DNA from: Wuchereria bancrofti | Lineage: Eukaryota; Nematoda; Chromadorea; Rhabditida; Onchocercidae | Direction of reading: 5' to 3' | NCBI GenBank assembly: GCA_005281725.1 | Contig: SSBO01000041.1 | Location: 1-26,424, forward strand | DNA length: 26,424 nt | Shown here: piece after piece, positions 8,194 to 20,259 of the stretch | Layout of the letters: every line of letters starts with the position of its first letter | Position numbering within the stretch: position 1 is the stretch's first letter | Program-made: the position numbers and the translations under genes | The notes under the pieces: model-generated | Databases searched by the model: none | What the model was told of the DNA's origin: nothing | What the model saw: the letters and a program-made list of their open reading frames with translations, nothing else

Positions 8194-8898
8194 CTAAAAT
8201 GCAAATCTAAATTTTTGATAAATCTCTTCGATTAGAAAAGACAAAAACTTACACAATAAGGGTGTCGCCACAATGGCGAAGCTATAACGTAATGAACAAA
8301 GACTATTGTTTTAAGTGATTTTAATTCACTTTGTAATCTTAACATCCATAAAATCCCTCCCAATTTTCTTCCTTACAAAGTCATGCATTATAGCTTCTTG
8401 TCTTGGTATGGGTCGGTTGGGAGGTGTCTAGCTTGCTTATATCTTTAAATGTTTCATAATTAAGTTATGTTTGTGTGTTATGTATCAATTCGTTAATTTT
8501 TAATGTTAATCTGTGGTTTAATTATCCAAGTTTGAGGTTTGAATAATAAAGTATTTCACGAAGACTCCCACAGTACACGTACACAGAACGGAACCAGTAC
8601 AGATTCGAGAATCTGTATGTCGAAGACAAAGAAGTCAACGATCTGAACTATCAAGAGAGAAAAACTACTTTGTTTCGCAAGGAAGCAGTGTTAATTAGTG
8701 TTAATAAAAATTATAAAAATTAGTTACTAGTAACTAATCGTGAATAATAATGAATTAATTAGGTCGACACTTTTTTTATGATTAAATAATGCTAATGAAA
8801 TTTTAAGCTTAGTGCTAATTAGTTTTTTCAATGATAATTTTTAAGTATTAATTTATTGTTGTTATAAGAGCGTAGTTTATTAGAATATCAACTTCGAA
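8194..8898. other. Region upstream of the receptor exons; no further exon confirmed
   Basis: I looked on the minus strand for the M1-M3 and ligand-binding exons of the receptor and could not recognise them. A possible tiny exon at about 8240-8278 (ttatag then CTTCGCCATTG, donor gtaagt) is too short to judge. On the plus strand, 8530-8700 is less AT-rich, with aataaag at 8546 and a run of short purine-rich motifs (cgaagacaaagaagtcaacg) that may belong to the element suggested at 8899. Confidence 0.35.
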
Positions 8899-9099
8899 AT
8901 GCAAAAGAGGAATATGAAGCTGGCTCCTATGGAAGTGAATGAAGAAGACAGTGACGAAGTTCGAACGATAAAACCAAAGAATAAAACAGCAACATCGAAG
9001 GATATTATAAATGAAATTGATAAACAAGAGAAACCCATAGCTGAAAGAACTAGAAGTGCGGCAAGGCAAAAACAAACTTCAACAAAAACCGAAGAATGA
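8899..9099 (+). CDS. Short lysine- and glutamate-rich ORF, possible retroelement gag remnant
   Basis: A 66-codon ORF, ATG to TGA, rich in Lys, Glu, Thr and Ser, with IAERTRSAARQKQ near its end. Composition is more gene-like than its surroundings and it is not explained by a simple repeat. I recognise no family with confidence. A charged N-terminus with a T-R-S motif is seen at the start of gag in some LTR elements, and cggga|gtgtcgcgaaattc at 9127-9145 resembles a polypurine tract followed by an LTR start. However, no matching second LTR was found nearby. It could equally be a small exon or chance. Function unknown. Confidence 0.3.
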   Translation: MQKRNMKLAPMEVNEEDSDEVRTIKPKNKTATSKDIINEIDKQEKPIAERTRSAARQKQTSTKTEE

Positions 9100-9145
9100 C
9101 TCAAATCTCGCAATTAACTTCCCCGTCGGGAGTGTCGCGAAATTC

Positions 9146-10521
9146 ATGTCCGAAACACCAAATTACTATATGAGAGTAAAAAATACGTTATATGAAATTT
9201 TACAAGTAATGTTTAGACTTTGAACCTTTTGCTTTACGATCGATTACTCTTTAGCAAGGTTAACATATATTATTTTTTTTACTACATATATCTGTTTATT
9301 CATATTGCTTACTATAAGGATCACTAATAAAGCGCCATTATTTTGTATCACCAATAAGGCAGCATATTTTCACCTAACGCCAAATCGGGGGACATTTTTT
9401 GTTTTTTTGATGGAAGAACGAGGAGGTCAATTAGGATTCGCTTCTCGACAGGCTTTGTGATATAACTACAATTCGTCTCTATCAAATTATTGTATTATTG
9501 TTTCTGCTAATAAAAGAATTATTATATTCCTCCGTTATTCTACATTTCATCCAGTGAATCTTCCCCAAATCAACAACTATATTTTTTATTGATTTTATCA
9601 AATATCACTAATACTGCTATCATTTACTCATACTGTCATCCATAATTTTTTAATTTAATTTGATTACTAATAATACAGTCTTCAAAGCGATATCATTTAT
9701 TATCATTGCTATAATAAATATTTGATTTGCAATATTTAATTAAATATTTTGATTCATAAATTGTATTCTAAATGTATTTTAAAAAAGAATAAAAACAATT
9801 AGATTAATTTATTTACCAAAATTTTTCAAATTTCATTTGTGAACTGCAAAAGTTTATTACCATACCATTGGCAAAACTATTTTGTTCATCAATTATCATG
9901 CATGCCTAAGAAGTGACAGACATAATTACCAATGCAAAAAGGTCTATGCACCCAATTTTTGCTTAAATTTACCTACTTTTTGTTGATTTGGAAATGTGAT
10001 TTAATTCAATTAATACATTATGGTACTCCAACGAATAAGCTAGAAATGAATTATTGTTGCATGAGAATAAAAGTTGGATGAAATCAAGAAAAGGAATTAA
10101 AAAAACTCTAATGGTTAGTTAGTTAAATCATTTTCAAATACTAATTGTTAAAATGGTCAAATTTCAAATCTAGTCTAAATAGCAAAATTTATGAATTCTA
10201 TTAAGTATAATTTACAATATACAATTTACAAATTTTATTAAGTAAACGTAAATAACTTTTATTCTTTTCTGTTTCTAGCGTTAAAATTTAATAAATGTCG
10301 AATTGAATAGTTCGGCTTTCTGAACAATAATTAATTGCTTTTATTTACCGCAATCAAAAAAAAAATTTTTTTTCAATTTCAAACAGTACTTCGTGATTTT
10401 AATCATTAATTCAAAAAGCTTATTTTATCATAATTTATCAATTTTATCACTCTTAAATTCCATCATTATCGTATCAAAATGATTGTAATTTATCGCTTGC
10501 ATAAATTGCTTCGTATTTCAA
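9146..10521. other. AT-rich non-coding stretch
   Basis: Long runs of A and T, no open frame with conserved content, no repeat beyond simple A/T tracts. I see no gene in it. Confidence 0.6.
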
Positions 10522-11132
10522 CTTACGCTTCAATTATTGATTACACCAGAAGCACATAATTAACATTTCTTAATTCTATAAGAAAATGAACCTAATATAA
10601 TATTTATAATAAAATTAGCAATTATAAATTCATACTTGAAATTGAAATAATTTTTTTAATTTAAAAAGAAACAAACAAAAGGAGAGTATTTATAATTGTG
10701 AGAAATGAACAATTTAATAAATCTTATTACTAATTATTGTTAATTGATCTATTATAAATAGATAGCATAAAAGATAAAACGTAATTATTTCATTAATAAC
10801 GCCTCTAAAAACATTTGCATTTTCATNCTTACGCTTCAATTATTGGTTACACCATAAGCACATAATTAACATTTCTTAATTCTATAAGAAAATGAACCTA
10901 ATATAATATTTATAATAAAATTAGCAATTATAAATTCATACTTGAAATTGAAATAATTTTTTTAATTTAAAAAGAAACAAACAAAAGGAGAGTATTTATA
11001 ATTGTGAGAAATGAACAATTTAATAAATCTTATTACTAATTATTGTTAATTGATCTATTATAAATAGATAACATAAAAGATCAAACGTAATTATTTCATT
11101 AATAACGCCTCTAGAAACATTTGCGTTTTCAT
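10522..11132. repeat. Duplicated 305-nt block either side of single-N gap 10827
   Basis: 10522-10826 is repeated as 10828-11132 (offset 306). Unlike the other pairs in this window, the two copies differ at about six positions (for example attgatt/attggtt, accagaag/accataag, gatagcat/gataacat, ctaaaaac/ctagaaac), about 2%. This fits two alleles or two slightly different reads of one locus placed side by side. Confidence 0.9.
10827..10827. other. Single-N gap markers
   Basis: Isolated single N bases at 10827, 12489, 14806, 16882, 18872, 21411 and 24908, plus a 22-N run at 14687-14708. Each single N is a contig join, as shown by the sequence before it restarting directly after it. Confidence 0.95.
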
Positions 11133-11137
11133 CAAAT

Positions 11138-13840
11138 GTAATTCATTATAATTGTTTCATAATGATTCATTATTTTTTCTTTCCTTCATTCATCGTATAT
11201 TATTGCACCATAACTCTAATACATAAGCATTATAAATGTTTGTGATTTCAAGCATAATAATAATTCATAATAATAGTAATAATAATCGCAGTTATAGTTA
11301 TGGATGGTGATAATAGTGATAGCTATATATGTGAACTATTAAATATTATTGAACACGCTTTATAATCGTTACCTTTGACCTCAAAAACATTAAAATTAAG
11401 CAAATTATTCTGACAATTGTTATTCTTTATTTAATTCCATTAACTTTTTCAAATTATACGCATGTGATATGATAAAATTATCAAAAGTTTTAATTATCAT
11501 CAATAATTGGAACTGGAAAATTAATAATAATAATTTAGTAATAATTAGGAAAAAATAAGTAAAATGATTTTGAAATATATTACTCTTTCTTTATCTCTTC
11601 CTCACTCTCTCTGTCCCTTCATATCTTTTTGATTATTAGTGAAAAAAGAAAGAATCTTGTAGAGTTTTTTTCTATTAAAATTACAATTGCAGTTTTTTCA
11701 AATCAAAATTGTTTTCTTTTTCTCTCAAAACCAGAAAAATAAATCGAATTTAGCTTATTTATATTAATAACAGTATGGTTATCAAATTCTTATTTATCAA
11801 ATTCTGTATATCATATCATATATCATATCATCTCCATTGTTTCTTCTCAAATAATCTCTATTCTCTTTTTCAAGCAAAGAAAAAAGAATTGTAAAAGAAA
11901 GAAAGAGAAGAATGATTAAAAAATAAAAGTAATAATAGAAAAATGAGAAAAATTTTTTTAATTTTATAAAAAAATTTCATATTAAACTATTTAATATAAA
12001 TATTTTCATTTTTTTTCTTGTTTTTTTTCTTTCATTTATTGACAAATAGCAAAGACAAAATATGTTTTTGATCATTAAAGTATTTTAAGAGGCGCTAATT
12101 TGACATCATCGCATCAAACGTTGATGCCGCACAGAAGTAAATAATGTAATCCCATTAACGTTCAACTACAATATCACAAAATAAAGTCTTCAGTTATAAA
12201 TGCCGCTAAATGATCTCTACAAAACTATCATCTTTCCTTAAATTCTACTCCAATATATAATTTTCCTTTTATTGCTGTTGTTGTCACTGTTGCTATTATT
12301 AGCACTGTTGTTGTTGTTATCGTTGCTGTTGTCGTTGTTGTTTGATGGTAACAGTATAGTGGTACTTAATGATCAATATAATATAGGCCTGTAAAATATC
12401 ACAAATATAATGAAATTATTATAAATATAACTTTTTCTTTGAGTTAATAAGTAATAACATGTAATCTTAAGGTAAACTTCAAATAATTNGTAATTCATTA
12501 TAATTGTTTCATAATGATTCATTATTTTTTCTTTCCTTCATTCATCGTATATTATTGCACCATAACTCTAATACATAAGCATTATAAATGTTTGTGATTT
12601 CAAGCATAATAATAATTCATAATAATAGTAATAATAATCGCAGTTATAGTTATGGATGGTGATAATAGTGATAGCTATATATGTGAACTATTAAATATTA
12701 TTGAACACGCTTTATAATCGTTACCTTTGACCTCAAAAACATTAAAATTAAGCAAATTATTCTGACAATTGTTATTCTTTATTTAATTCCATTAACTTTT
12801 TCAAATTATACGCATGTGATATGATAAAATTATCAAAAGTTTTAATTATCATCAATAATTGGAACTGGAAAATTAATAATAATAATTTAGTAATAATTAG
12901 GAAAAAATAAGTAAAATGATTTTGAAATATATTACTCTTTCTTTATCTCTTCCTCACTCTCTCTGTCCCTTCATATCTTTTTGATTATTAGTGAAAAAAG
13001 AAAGAATCTTGTAGAGTTTTTTTCTATTAAAATTACAATTGCAGTTTTTTCAAATCAAAATTGTTTTCTTTTTCTCTCAAAACCAGAAAAATAAATCGAA
13101 TTTAGCTTATTTATATTAATAACAGTATGGTTATCAAATTCTTATTTATCAAATTCTGTATATCATATCATATATCATATCATCTCCATTGTTTCTTCTC
13201 AAATAATCTCTATTCTCTTTTTCAAGCAAAGAAAAAAGAATTGTAAAAGAAAGAAAGAGAAGAATGATTAAAAAATAAAAGTAATAATAGAAAAATGAGA
13301 AAAATTTTTTTAATTTTATAAAAAAATTTCATATTAAACTATTTAATATAAATATTTTCATTTTTTTTCTTGTTTTTTTTCTTTCATTTATTGACAAATA
13401 GCAAAGACAAAATATGTTTTTGATCATTAAAGTATTTTAAGAGGCGCTAATTTGACATCATCGCATCAAACGTTGATGCCGCACAGAAGTAAATAATGTA
13501 ATCCCATTAACGTTCAACTACAATATCACAAAATAAAGTCTTCAGTTATAAATGCCGCTAAATGATCTCTACAAAACTATCATCTTTCCTTAAATTCTAC
13601 TCCAATATATAATTTTCCTTTTATTGCTGTTGTTGTCACTGTTGCTATTATTAGCACTGTTGTTGTTGTTATCGTTGCTGTTGTCGTTGTTGTTTGATGG
13701 TAACAGTATAGTGGTACTTAATGATCAATATAATATAGGCCTGTAAAATATCACAAATATAATGAAATTATTATAAATATAACTTTTTCTTTGAGTTAAT
13801 AAGTAATAACATGTAATCTTAAGGTAAACTTCAAATAATT
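11138..13840. repeat. Duplicated 1351-nt block either side of single-N gap 12489
   Basis: 11138-12488 is repeated as 12490-13840 (offset 1352); the stretches I compared are identical. The block is non-coding. It includes a pyrimidine-rich patch (about 11582-11620) and an imperfect GTT trinucleotide tract (about 12275-12345, again at 13627-13697). Confidence 0.92.
12272..12345. repeat. Imperfect GTT/GCT trinucleotide tract
   Basis: attgctgttgttgtcactgt and similar units, interrupted by single-base changes. Copies at 13624-13697 and 14952-15025 come from the block duplications. Confidence 0.8.
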
Positions 13841-14323
13841 TAACTGCTTTGAAAACTTATAATATTTTAATTTCATTGATAATTCAAACTGTTTACTTTT
13901 ACAACTTCTGAATTAATTCAATAAAAGGAGTGTTATCACTTAATTTATCATTATCACTGATAGCACAAAATTTTTCAAGAAAATTCTAAATTTCCATTAA
14001 GGATTGACTTTTCATATTTCGAACGAGATTGCAAACAAAAAATATTTATTTGGTAATATTTTGTTAAACATTAATTATTAATTTATTAGTAATTAAATTG
14101 ATTGTAATGAGAAATTGTTTTATTCTTTTATTATAACTTAATAACATTCTTTTGGACTGAAGATTTCAGTCATTTATTAAATAATATGAAATTATCAGTG
14201 CAAACTTCAAATGTTTATCGACATGAAATTTATCCATAATTTAATTAATTCATCAAATATGAATATCAGAAATTATCCCAATTTCATGTTATCAGATATC
14301 ATTTTGATAAATTGCATAGACAA

Positions 14324-14729
14324 TCACAATTCACTAATTTTTTTTTGTTTGTAATTAAATAATATTAGGCGATAGATTTTCATAAAACATTTGAAAAAGG
14401 CTAACATTGAAAAATTGATCGGTTAAAAAGGAATTTGTTGTTTGAAAGCATATCAAATAATTTTGAAGCAAAGTATTTTTTATTATTTAAAAATTTTTTT
14501 TGCAGTATCTATAAACATCAAATATATCACAATTCACTAATTTTTTTTTGTTTGTAATTAAATAATATTAGGCGATAGATTTTCATAAAACATTTGAAAA
14601 AGGCTAACATTGAAAAATTGATCGGTTAAAAAGGAATTTGTTGTTTGAAAGCATATCAAATAATTTTGAAGCAAAGTATTTTTTATNNNNNNNNNNNNNN
14701 NNNNNNNNTATCTATAAACATCAAATATA
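14324..14729. repeat. About 203-nt tandem duplication with a 22-N run inside the second unit
   Basis: The sequence starting tcacaattcactaatttttt at 14324 restarts at 14527. The second unit is interrupted by N at 14687-14708. In the other copies (14483 and 15810) exactly 22 bases (tatttaaaaa, tttttttt, gcag) fill the same place. So the N run is an unresolved homopolymer-rich patch of known length. The corresponding place in the block copy after 14806 has only one unit. Confidence 0.85.
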
Positions 14730-15848
14730 TTAATTAATATATGATCAAATATATTAATTAATATTTTCTTTCTCATAAAATGAGAAAGAAAAATTTGAAA
14801 AAAAANCCGCACAGAAGTAAATAATGTAATCCCATTAACGTTCAACTACAATATCACAAAATAAAGTCTTCAGTTATAAATGCCGCTAAATGATCTCTAC
14901 AAAACTATCATCTTTCCTTAAATTCTACTCCAATATATAATTTTCCTTTTATTGCTGTTGTTGTCACTGTTGCTATTATTAGCACTGTTGTTGTTGTTAT
15001 CGTTGCTGTTGTCGTTGTTGTTTGATGGTAACAGTATAGTGGTACTTAATGATCAATATAATATAGGCCTGTAAAATATCACAAATATAATGAAATTATT
15101 ATAAATATAACTTTTTCTTTGAGTTAATAAGTAATAACATGTAATCTTAAGGTAAACTTCAAATAATTTAACTGCTTTGAAAACTTATAATATTTTAATT
15201 TCATTGATAATTCAAACTGTTTACTTTTACAACTTCTGAATTAATTCAATAAAAGGAGTGTTATCACTTAATTTATCATTATCACTGATAGCACAAAATT
15301 TTTCAAGAAAATTCTAAATTTCCATTAAGGATTGACTTTTCATATTTCGAACGAGATTGCAAACAAAAAATATTTATTTGGTAATATTTTGTTAAACATT
15401 AATTATTAATTTATTAGTAATTAAATTGATTGTAATGAGAAATTGTTTTATTCTTTTATTATAACTTAATAACATTCTTTTGGACTGAAGATTTCAGTCA
15501 TTTATTAAATAATATGAAATTATCAGTGCAAACTTCAAATGTTTATCGACATGAAATTTATCCATAATTTAATTAATTCATCAAATATGAATATCAGAAA
15601 TTATCCCAATTTCATGTTATCAGATATCATTTTGATAAATTGCATAGACAATCACAATTCACTAATTTTTTTTTGTTTGTAATTAAATAATATTAGGCGA
15701 TAGATTTTCATAAAACATTTGAAAAAGGCTAACATTGAAAAATTGATCGGTTAAAAAGGAATTTGTTGTTTGAAAGCATATCAAATAATTTTGAAGCAAA
15801 GTATTTTTTATTATTTAAAAATTTTTTTTGCAGTATCTATAAACATCA

Positions 15849-15915
15849 AATATATTAATTAATATATGATCAAATATATTAATTAATATTTTCTTTCTCA
15901 TAAAATGAGAAAGAA
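15849..15915. repeat. Palindromic AT repeat pair followed by a 10-bp perfect hairpin
   Basis: caaatatattaattaatat occurs twice in tandem and is followed by ttctttctca (15891-15900), loop taaaa, and tgagaaagaa (15906-15915), a perfect 10-bp stem. The same structure is at 14766-14790 in the duplicated copy. It could be a structural break point for assembly; no function is implied. Confidence 0.7.
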
Positions 15916-15929
15916 AAATTTGAAAAAAA

Positions 15930-16724
15930 AATTTCTGATTTGTTTCAGTTTTTTTCCTTTCACTTTTAATTCATCATTCGTTATTCAATTCAAATATATT
16001 CCATTATTCATACAAAATAGCGTATAAATCAAATAATCTACACAATAAAAAGTGGATAATAATAGGTGATTGAATTAAATAATTTTTAATGTGAAATAAT
16101 TATGAATTGAAGATGAAGTTATGCATTTTTTTTTTTTTTTTTGGTGTAACACTTTTTATACGGTAGCATTTTTATGATTTAGAAGAGAGAAGGCCATCAG
16201 CAATCAGAAATTATAAATTACAGTTCAAAATGTATTGAATGGAAATCTTTTTTTTAATTATGATATGATAGAAGTCGATTATAATCAATAAGAAAATTGA
16301 TCATTTCAAAAAAAGAGGAAGCAAAAAGAGGATAAAAACAAAAATAGGTTAGAAGAAATGAAATATATGAAATTAAATGATGACAGGAAATAATGAAAAG
16401 TTCGAAAACAATAAAGTAACAATAGAGAATGAAAATTTGGTGACAGCCTTCAGGCCATCTGTGGTCATCACAGTAATCCTTCACTCTAATTTCATTAATT
16501 TGCATGCATCTTATCAGCTTTCTGATCTATATAAATGTCCTCTTAACACGAATATGTGAATTGTTGGACAACTGGTAATGTCAACAGGTGTCATATATAC
16601 CTGTTCATTAATTGCACAATACAATGACAATCGATCTTATTAACAATTTTCTTCTTCTCTGAAATGTATTTATTATTAATTTAATAGTTGAAATGTTTTG
16701 CAAATTGCACAAATATTAATGTTT
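15930..16724. other. AT-rich stretch with no supported gene
   Basis: Both strands have short open frames over 16254-16559, including a less AT-rich patch at 16436-16480. The two frames are antisense to one another and neither has a recognisable family, so I do not call a gene. A small inverted repeat (aacaggt ... acctgtt) lies at about 16583-16606. Confidence 0.5.
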
Positions 16725-17039
16725 ATTTCGAGTGAAATAATTTAACAGATAAACAATTTAATTCTCTGATTGCTATTTTTTGCATAAAAATGGACTTTCA
16801 TAAGAGTCGTAATGCAATTTGGAGTAAATAGACTCTTGCAGAAGTAAAAAAATAATATAATTTAATTGATAAATTTGATTGNATTTCGAGTGAAATAATT
16901 TAACAGATAAACAATTTAATTCTCTGATTGCTATTTTTTGCATAAAAATGGACTTTCATAAGAGTCGTAATGCAATTTGGAGTAAATAGACTCTTGCAGA
17001 AGTAAAAAAATAATATAATTTAATTGATAAATTTGATTG
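16725..17039. repeat. Duplicated 157-nt block either side of single-N gap 16882
   Basis: 16725-16881 is repeated as 16883-17039 (offset 158), identical by eye. It is the shortest of the seven pairs and non-coding. Confidence 0.92.
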
Positions 17040-17484
17040 TAAATTATAAGTTGTTAAGCTTAACAATCGGAAATCTCGGATCATTCAAGTGGGAATTAAA
17101 TTAAGTGTATTTTACACACATATATGCATATACATAAACTAAAAGTAATAGAGATGAAGTAATAAAATTGATACATTTATATAAATATATGATATATCGA
17201 TCATTTAACGGCATGTCGTTAGCTTATACAATTTGATTGCAAATGACATATCCATAGATTTTTTAAACTTTGCCTTAAAATTTGGTATTTCACTCTGAAA
17301 TTTCTTTTTTCCATCTTTTCTTTATAGCCAAATTAATTTTCAAATCCCTAAAACTGAAAACAAGCTGCAAAAAATTAAATGCTATCATAATTCGGTTAGG
17401 ATGAAATCGTTAAAATTGAAAATTAATTATAAGACAAATTGAGAGAATTATGATTTGGGTAGGATGAAAAAAAAATGAAAAACG
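17040..17484. other. AT-rich non-coding stretch
   Basis: Short unduplicated segment between two duplicated blocks, with simple A/T tracts and a small palindrome gttaagcttaac at about 17051. No gene seen. Confidence 0.5.
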
Positions 17485-20259
17485 AGACGAAATAATCTAA
17501 TTAACTATGAAACTAATACAATGAATCATTGAAGTAAATATGAGGAGAAATGAAAATAAATACTTTCGGTATTTAAATGCTATGATATTCATCTCAAAGA
17601 TTGCATAATATGAATCGATGGAGCAATTTTAAGCGGTCAATGAAAAGTAAAAAGGTGATTGTTCAGCGACAATTGTCGAGTTCATCTGAAATATAATTGT
17701 ATTGTAATTAATTTAGTCAGTAATCATGACTAAATTCTTACCCATTTTCATTCTACTGTATTGTTTGTAGTATTTTTGTTAGACTTCAAATTTTGTTACT
17801 AGAATTAATCAAAATTAAAAACTGTTAAAAGATGAATTTCTCATGTTCTAATTAATGACATGTTTACTATACGATTAATTTTTATTAAGAGAAATAATTA
17901 ATTAGCAAAATTTACTTTAATATTTTTTCAAAAGAAAAAAATTTAACTTATGCAAGCATGTAAATTAATTATTATTTTGGTTATCAAATATTTTATTTTT
18001 CAAATGTGTTTAATAATTTCAAGGAAAGAGTGCGAAAAAAAGAAAAAAACAAAATTTATTCAAATTTTGTTTTTTTGCTATCTATCAATTCATTGTGGTA
18101 GAGCAGAATAATTTGAAATTTTATTTTGAAAAATCCATGAAAAATGAAAAATCCAAAAATCCAAAATTTGTACCTTTTTCCTTTCTTTTTTTGAAAGAAT
18201 TCATTTTTTTCCTAAGAGAAAGTAATGATTCGTTAAAGTAATGATTCGTTTTTTTCCTTATAGATACCGCTTTAAAACGGATAATTATTTTTGCACCTGT
18301 TTTTGATGATGGTATCCCTCACACAATGTACTCTCTTTTTTTCTTACCCGTCTATTCAAAATGAACCATTTCAGCCAAAATATTTCGTGTCATACCAATT
18401 GCGCTTTAGTAACTATTTGTTGTAAATATGAGAATATTTTTTTCTTCTTTCCCTTCCATTCCTTTAGTTAACTTTTGGTAAGATATATGATTGTGTATGA
18501 GGCGGAAAATGGTCTTTAAGTCATTTTAATTGTTGCACTAATTGAAAAAGGTTAAAAGGGCATAACACAATAACAAAGAAAAGAATGGCGGTATTGGTTA
18601 GAATGAAATGATGAAAAAATGGAAGTGTGCAAAATTTCATTTCTTAATCATCGTTATTATTACTGTATTTCAACTTCATCATCATATACCGTTAATTAAT
18701 TACAATTAATTTGACGAATCTAATTGACATTTTCTTGGCCTTTATAGGTTTAGAAAATAATTGATGATGTTTTGAATATGATCAAGTATTAGAAGATTAC
18801 TAATTTTTTCAAGAAAAATAATTATTTAGTAGAATACAATATGCAATATGAAAGCTATTTTCTTCATTTTTNAGACGAAATAATCTAATTAACTATGAAA
18901 CTAATACAATGAATCATTGAAGTAAATATGAGGAGAAATGAAAATAAATACTTTCGGTATTTAAATGCTATGATATTCATCTCAAAGATTGCATAATATG
19001 AATCGATGGAGCAATTTTAAGCGGTCAATGAAAAGTAAAAAGGTGATTGTTCAGCGACAATTGTCGAGTTCATCTGAAATATAATTGTATTGTAATTAAT
19101 TTAGTCAGTAATCATGACTAAATTCTTACCCATTTTCATTCTACTGTATTGTTTGTAGTATTTTTGTTAGACTTCAAATTTTGTTACTAGAATTAATCAA
19201 AATTAAAAACTGTTAAAAGATGAATTTCTCATGTTCTAATTAATGACATGTTTACTATACGATTAATTTTTATTAAGAGAAATAATTAATTAGCAAAATT
19301 TACTTTAATATTTTTTCAAAAGAAAAAAATTTAACTTATGCAAGCATGTAAATTAATTATTATTTTGGTTATCAAATATTTTATTTTTCAAATGTGTTTA
19401 ATAATTTCAAGGAAAGAGTGCGAAAAAAAGAAAAAAACAAAATTTATTCAAATTTTGTTTTTTTGCTATCTATCAATTCATTGTGGTAGAGCAGAATAAT
19501 TTGAAATTTTATTTTGAAAAATCCATGAAAAATGAAAAATCCAAAAATCCAAAATTTGTACCTTTTTCCTTTCTTTTTTTGAAAGAATTCATTTTTTTCC
19601 TAAGAGAAAGTAATGATTCGTTAAAGTAATGATTCGTTTTTTTCCTTATAGATACCGCTTTAAAACGGATAATTATTTTTGCACCTGTTTTTGATGATGG
19701 TATCCCTCACACAATGTACTCTCTTTTTTTCTTACCCGTCTATTCAAAATGAACCATTTCAGCCAAAATATTTCGTGTCATACCAATTGCGCTTTAGTAA
19801 CTATTTGTTGTAAATATGAGAATATTTTTTTCTTCTTTCCCTTCCATTCCTTTAGTTAACTTTTGGTAAGATATATGATTGTGTATGAGGCGGAAAATGG
19901 TCTTTAAGTCATTTTAATTGTTGCACTAATTGAAAAAGGTTAAAAGGGCATAACACAATAACAAAGAAAAGAATGGCGGTATTGGTTAGAATGAAATGAT
20001 GAAAAAATGGAAGTGTGCAAAATTTCATTTCTTAATCATCGTTATTATTACTGTATTTCAACTTCATCATCATATACCGTTAATTAATTACAATTAATTT
20101 GACGAATCTAATTGACATTTTCTTGGCCTTTATAGGTTTAGAAAATAATTGATGATGTTTTGAATATGATCAAGTATTAGAAGATTACTAATTTTTTCAA
20201 GAAAAATAATTATTTAGTAGAATACAATATGCAATATGAAAGCTATTTTCTTCATTTTT
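17485..20259. repeat. Duplicated 1387-nt block either side of single-N gap 18872
   Basis: 17485-18871 is repeated as 18873-20259 (offset 1388), identical where compared. The last 479 nt of the block occur a third time from 21412. No coding content recognised. Confidence 0.92.

Larger units (their letters stand above)
13479..15929. repeat. Duplicated 1.1-1.3 kb block either side of single-N gap 14806
   Basis: 13479-14805 is repeated as 14807 to about 15929. The first copy is 204 nt longer because it carries an extra tandem unit (14324-14526 repeated from 14527). The first 362 nt of this block also belong to the previous duplication, so that segment appears three times (12127, 13479, 14807). 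No gene. Confidence 0.9.

Noticed and set aside
8848..9113. Two minus-strand hydrophobic open frames
   Set aside because: Antisense to the charged ORF at 8899-9099; hydrophobicity follows from complementing Lys/Glu-rich codons.
8262..9145. A full LTR pair around the 8899 ORF, since tgtcgc occurs at both ends
   Set aside because: The sequences after tgtcgc at 8262 and 9134 do not match, so they are not two copies of one LTR.
9360..9470. Minus-strand stretch reading EKRILIDLL, like the N-terminus of a receptor subunit
   Set aside because: Too short, no signal peptide and no second conserved block nearby; likely chance.
14558..14845. Open frame crossing N bases
   Set aside because: Spans the 22-N run and a contig join, so it is an artefact.
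16254..16559. Overlapping open frames on both strands, one with a short Cys-containing stretch
   Set aside because: Only two cysteines, no signal peptide, no family match, and each is the antisense of the other.
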